Assembly: GCF_000372885.1 (NCBI RefSeq)
Contig: NZ_KB889967.1
Location: 3,609,430 to 3,673,429, forward strand
Length of the DNA stretch: 64,000 bases
Source: Methyloversatilis thermotolerans
Lineage (GTDB): Bacteria > Pseudomonadota > Gammaproteobacteria > Burkholderiales > Rhodocyclaceae
Direction of reading: 5' to 3'
Shown in pieces: positions 62,266 through 64,000 of this stretch (positions within the stretch are counted from its first letter, which is position 1; each line of letters opens with the position of its first letter). The notes under the pieces were generated by a model. It had not been told where the DNA came from. It worked only from the letters and a program-made list of their open reading frames with translations, and did no database searches. The translations under genes and the position numbers were made by a program.

Positions 62266-63180
62266 TCAACGATTGCCGGGCGAGGGACGACAATGGAGTG
62301 TGCTGGCGATGGCTACCGTACGCAGATGGATGTCGACGATGTCTTCGATGTCCGGTGCATAGCCTCCCGCCATGGCGATGGCCAGAGGCAGATCGCGGCT
62401 GCGGCAGAACCCGACGACGCGCCGGTCGCGTTCGGCCAGTCCCTGCTTGCTCAGCCGCAGGCGGCCGAGGCGGTCGCCCGCGTAGGGGTCGGCGCCCGCG
62501 AGATAGATCACGAACTGCGCGTGCAGGCGGGCTTCCAGTTCAAGCAGTGCGCGGTCCAGTGCGGCCAGATAGGCTTCGTCACCTGTGCCGTCGGGGAGGC
62601 CGATGTCGAGATGGCTGCGTTCCTTGCGGAAGGGGAAGTTGCGTTCGCCGTGCAGCGACAGCGTGAACACGTCATCCGAAGTGCCGAGAATGTCCGCCGT
62701 GCCGTCGCCCTGGTGTACGTCGAGGTCGATCACGGCGACGCGTTCGATGCCGCACTCCACCTGCAGCATGCGGGCGGCGACGGCGGCATCGTTGAACACG
62801 CAATAACCGGCGCCGCTGGCGCGCCTGGCGTGATGCGTGCCGCCGGCAAGGTTTACCGATACGCCTTCGTCCAGCGCGGTGCGGCAGGCGGCAAGGGTGG
62901 CGCCCGCAGAGCGGCGGCAGCGTTCCACCATCTGCAGCGACCAGGGGAAGCCGATCGCACGGATTTCCGGCGCCGTCAGCATGCCGCCCACGGCGCGCGC
63001 CACGTAATCCGCCTCGTGCGCGCGCAGCAACTGCTCATCGGTGGCGGGCGGCGGCTCGCGCAGCACGACCTGCGGCAACTCGGCGGCCACCCTCTCGCGC
63101 AACCGCCGGTACTTGTCCATCGGAAAGCGGTGGCCGTCCGGCAAGGGCAGGACGAAGTGATCGGCGTACCAGGCGATCAT
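62266..63180 (-). CDS. Histone deacetylase-family amidohydrolase
   Basis: A 304-residue arginase/deacetylase-fold enzyme. It has the general-base His pair in GGTHHARRASGAGYC, zinc ligands in VIDLDVHQGDGTA (Asp and His) and AGADPYAGDRLG (Asp). Bacterial relatives (AcuC, polyamine deacetylases) remove acetyl groups from small molecules or lysines. The substrate is unknown here. It is divergent from ubiD. Confidence 0.9.
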   Translation of the reverse strand: MIAWYADHFVLPLPDGHRFPMDKYRRLRERVAAELPQVVLREPPPATDEQLLRAHEADYVARAVGGMLTAPEIRAIGFPWSLQMVERCRRSAGATLAACRTALDEGVSVNLAGGTHHARRASGAGYCVFNDAAVAARMLQVECGIERVAVIDLDVHQGDGTADILGTSDDVFTLSLHGERNFPFRKERSHLDIGLPDGTGDEAYLAALDRALLELEARLHAQFVIYLAGADPYAGDRLGRLRLSKQGLAERDRRVVGFCRSRDLPLAIAMAGGYAPDIEDIVDIHLRTVAIASTLHCRPSPGNR

Positions 63181-63350
63181 GCGATGACGAAACCTCGGCG
63201 GGCAGGGCGGCGCCGCTTCTGACAGGTGACATCACGGGCGGTTGCACAGGAACGGGCGTGCGCGTTGCCGGTCTGTGACCACATCCACGTGTCTGCCCCC
63301 GCGCGGACGTTCTCGCTTACCATCGGCCGCGACAAAAGGCTGAACGACAC

Positions 63351-64000
63351 ATGAAATACACCGATTTGCGCGACTTCATCGCGCAGCTTGAAAGTCTGGG
63401 CGAACTGAAGCGGGTTGCCCGCCCGGTGTCGCCCCACCTTGAAATGACCGAAATCTGCGACCGCGTGCTGCGGGCGCAGGGGCCGGCGGTGCTGTTCGAA
63501 CAGCCGACCGGCCACGCCATGCCGGTGCTGGCAAATCTGTTCGGCACGCCCGGGCGCGTCGCGCTGGGCATGGGGGTGAGCGGCGGGCGCTGGGCGGAAG
63601 CGCTGCGCGATATCGGTCGCACGCTGTCCATGCTGAAGGAACCGGAGCCACCCAAGGGGCTGAAGGACGCCTGGGACAAGCTGCCGATGCTGAAACAGGT
63701 GTTCTCGATGGCGCCCAAGAAGGTGTCGTCCGCACCGTGCCAGACGGTCGTGATCGAAGGCCCGGACGTGGATCTTGCCACGCTGCCGGTCCAGCACTGC
63801 TGGCCGGGCGACGCGGCACCGCTTATCACCTGGGGACTGGTGGTGACGCGCGGCCCGGACAAGAAGCGGCAGAACCTCGGCATCTACCGGCAGCAGGTGA
63901 TCGCGAAGAACAAGGTGATCATGCGCTGGCTGGCACATCGCGGCGGCGCGCTGGATTTCCGCGACCACGCGCGGAAGTTTCCCGGCACGCCGTTTCCGGT
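63351..64000 (+). CDS. ubiD: 4-hydroxy-3-polyprenylbenzoate decarboxylase UbiD, 3' end outside the window
   Basis: The first 216 codons of UbiD. The N-terminus [20 protein letters not shown] is diagnostic. [14 protein letters not shown] and [20 protein letters not shown] follow, then the prenylated-FMN binding region ([13 protein letters not shown]). It decarboxylates the prenylated ring in ubiquinone synthesis and needs UbiX. The frame is open to base 64000. It shares the 63181-63350 gap with the divergent deacetylase gene; no clear promoter was assigned. Confidence 0.95.
   Translation, partial: MKYTDLRDFIAQLESLGELKRVARPVSPHLEMTEICDRVLRAQGPAVLFEQPTGHAMPVLANLFGTPGRVALGMGVSGGRWAEALRDIGRTLSMLKEPEPPKGLKDAWDKLPMLKQVFSMAPKKVSSAPCQTVVIEGPDVDLATLPVQHCWPGDAAPLITWGLVVTRGPDKKRQNLGIYRQQVIAKNKVIMRWLAHRGGALDFRDHARKFPGTPFP

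Overview
The window is a G+C-rich chromosomal segment from a betaproteobacterium. The gene order points to the Rhodocyclales/Nitrosomonadales side (Methyloversatilis- or Azoarcus-like), but the genus is inferred from gene order only. Several conserved betaproteobacterial blocks are intact: hemA-prfA-prmC-grxD, ftsYEX-dacB facing an M16 peptidase pair with rsmD-coaD-ferredoxin, and mutM facing TPR lipoprotein-lolB-ispE-tRNA-Gln-prs-rplY-pth-ychF. No insertion sequence, prophage, rRNA gene or CRISPR array was seen. Coding density is very high, and many neighbours overlap by 1 to 8 bases (ATGA, GTGA or TGATG junctions).

Region 1 (1-13.5 kb) is part of an exopolysaccharide / PEP-CTERM locus. It holds a cut-off polysaccharide-deacetylase-like membrane protein, an EpsB-type priming sugar transferase, the two-component pair PrsK/PrsR (PrsR is a sigma-54 activator), and the giant TPR lipoprotein PrsT. 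These are followed by a TviB/TviC-type nucleotide-sugar dehydrogenase and 4-epimerase. Coupled to them are a Sel1-SLT lytic transglycosylase and a trypsin-like protease. The exosortase is not in the window and presumably lies upstream.

Region 2 (13.5-38 kb) is housekeeping: haem, translation termination, cell division (FtsE/X/Y), PBP4, coenzyme A, DNA repair, outer-membrane lipoprotein sorting, isoprenoids, PRPP, L25, peptidyl-tRNA hydrolase and YchF. A dynamin-like GTPase and a DUF255 thioredoxin-fold protein are also here.

Region 3 (38-51.7 kb) is mixed. It has a GST, an exostosin-like glycosyltransferase with UDP-glucuronate decarboxylase, thioredoxin, GluQ, SlyX, QueG, TsaE, AmiC, Cfa, the copper ATPase CcoI with CcoS, a histidine-rich small protein, and UbiC-UbiA. 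A convincing FNR-type class II promoter precedes ccoI, and a perfect 10+10 palindrome lies just upstream of cfa.

Region 4 (51.8-57.2 kb, all minus strand) is the most unusual part. It is a run of five exported proteins: a PEP-CTERM protein, two tandem Tat-exported PhoX/DUF839 proteins, and two paralogous DNRLRE-type PEP-CTERM proteins. Together they look like a surface-attached module whose sorting signals match the PEP-CTERM machinery in region 1, and a possible sigma-54 site lies at its head.

Region 5 (57.3-64 kb) carries a MocR/GntR regulator facing a tautomerase gene, with five GTACAGT-like motifs between them. Then come a DUF1127 small protein, a DinB-like protein, an alpha/beta hydrolase, a pair of FlgO-like lipoproteins, a histone-deacetylase-family amidohydrolase, and the 5' part of ubiD.
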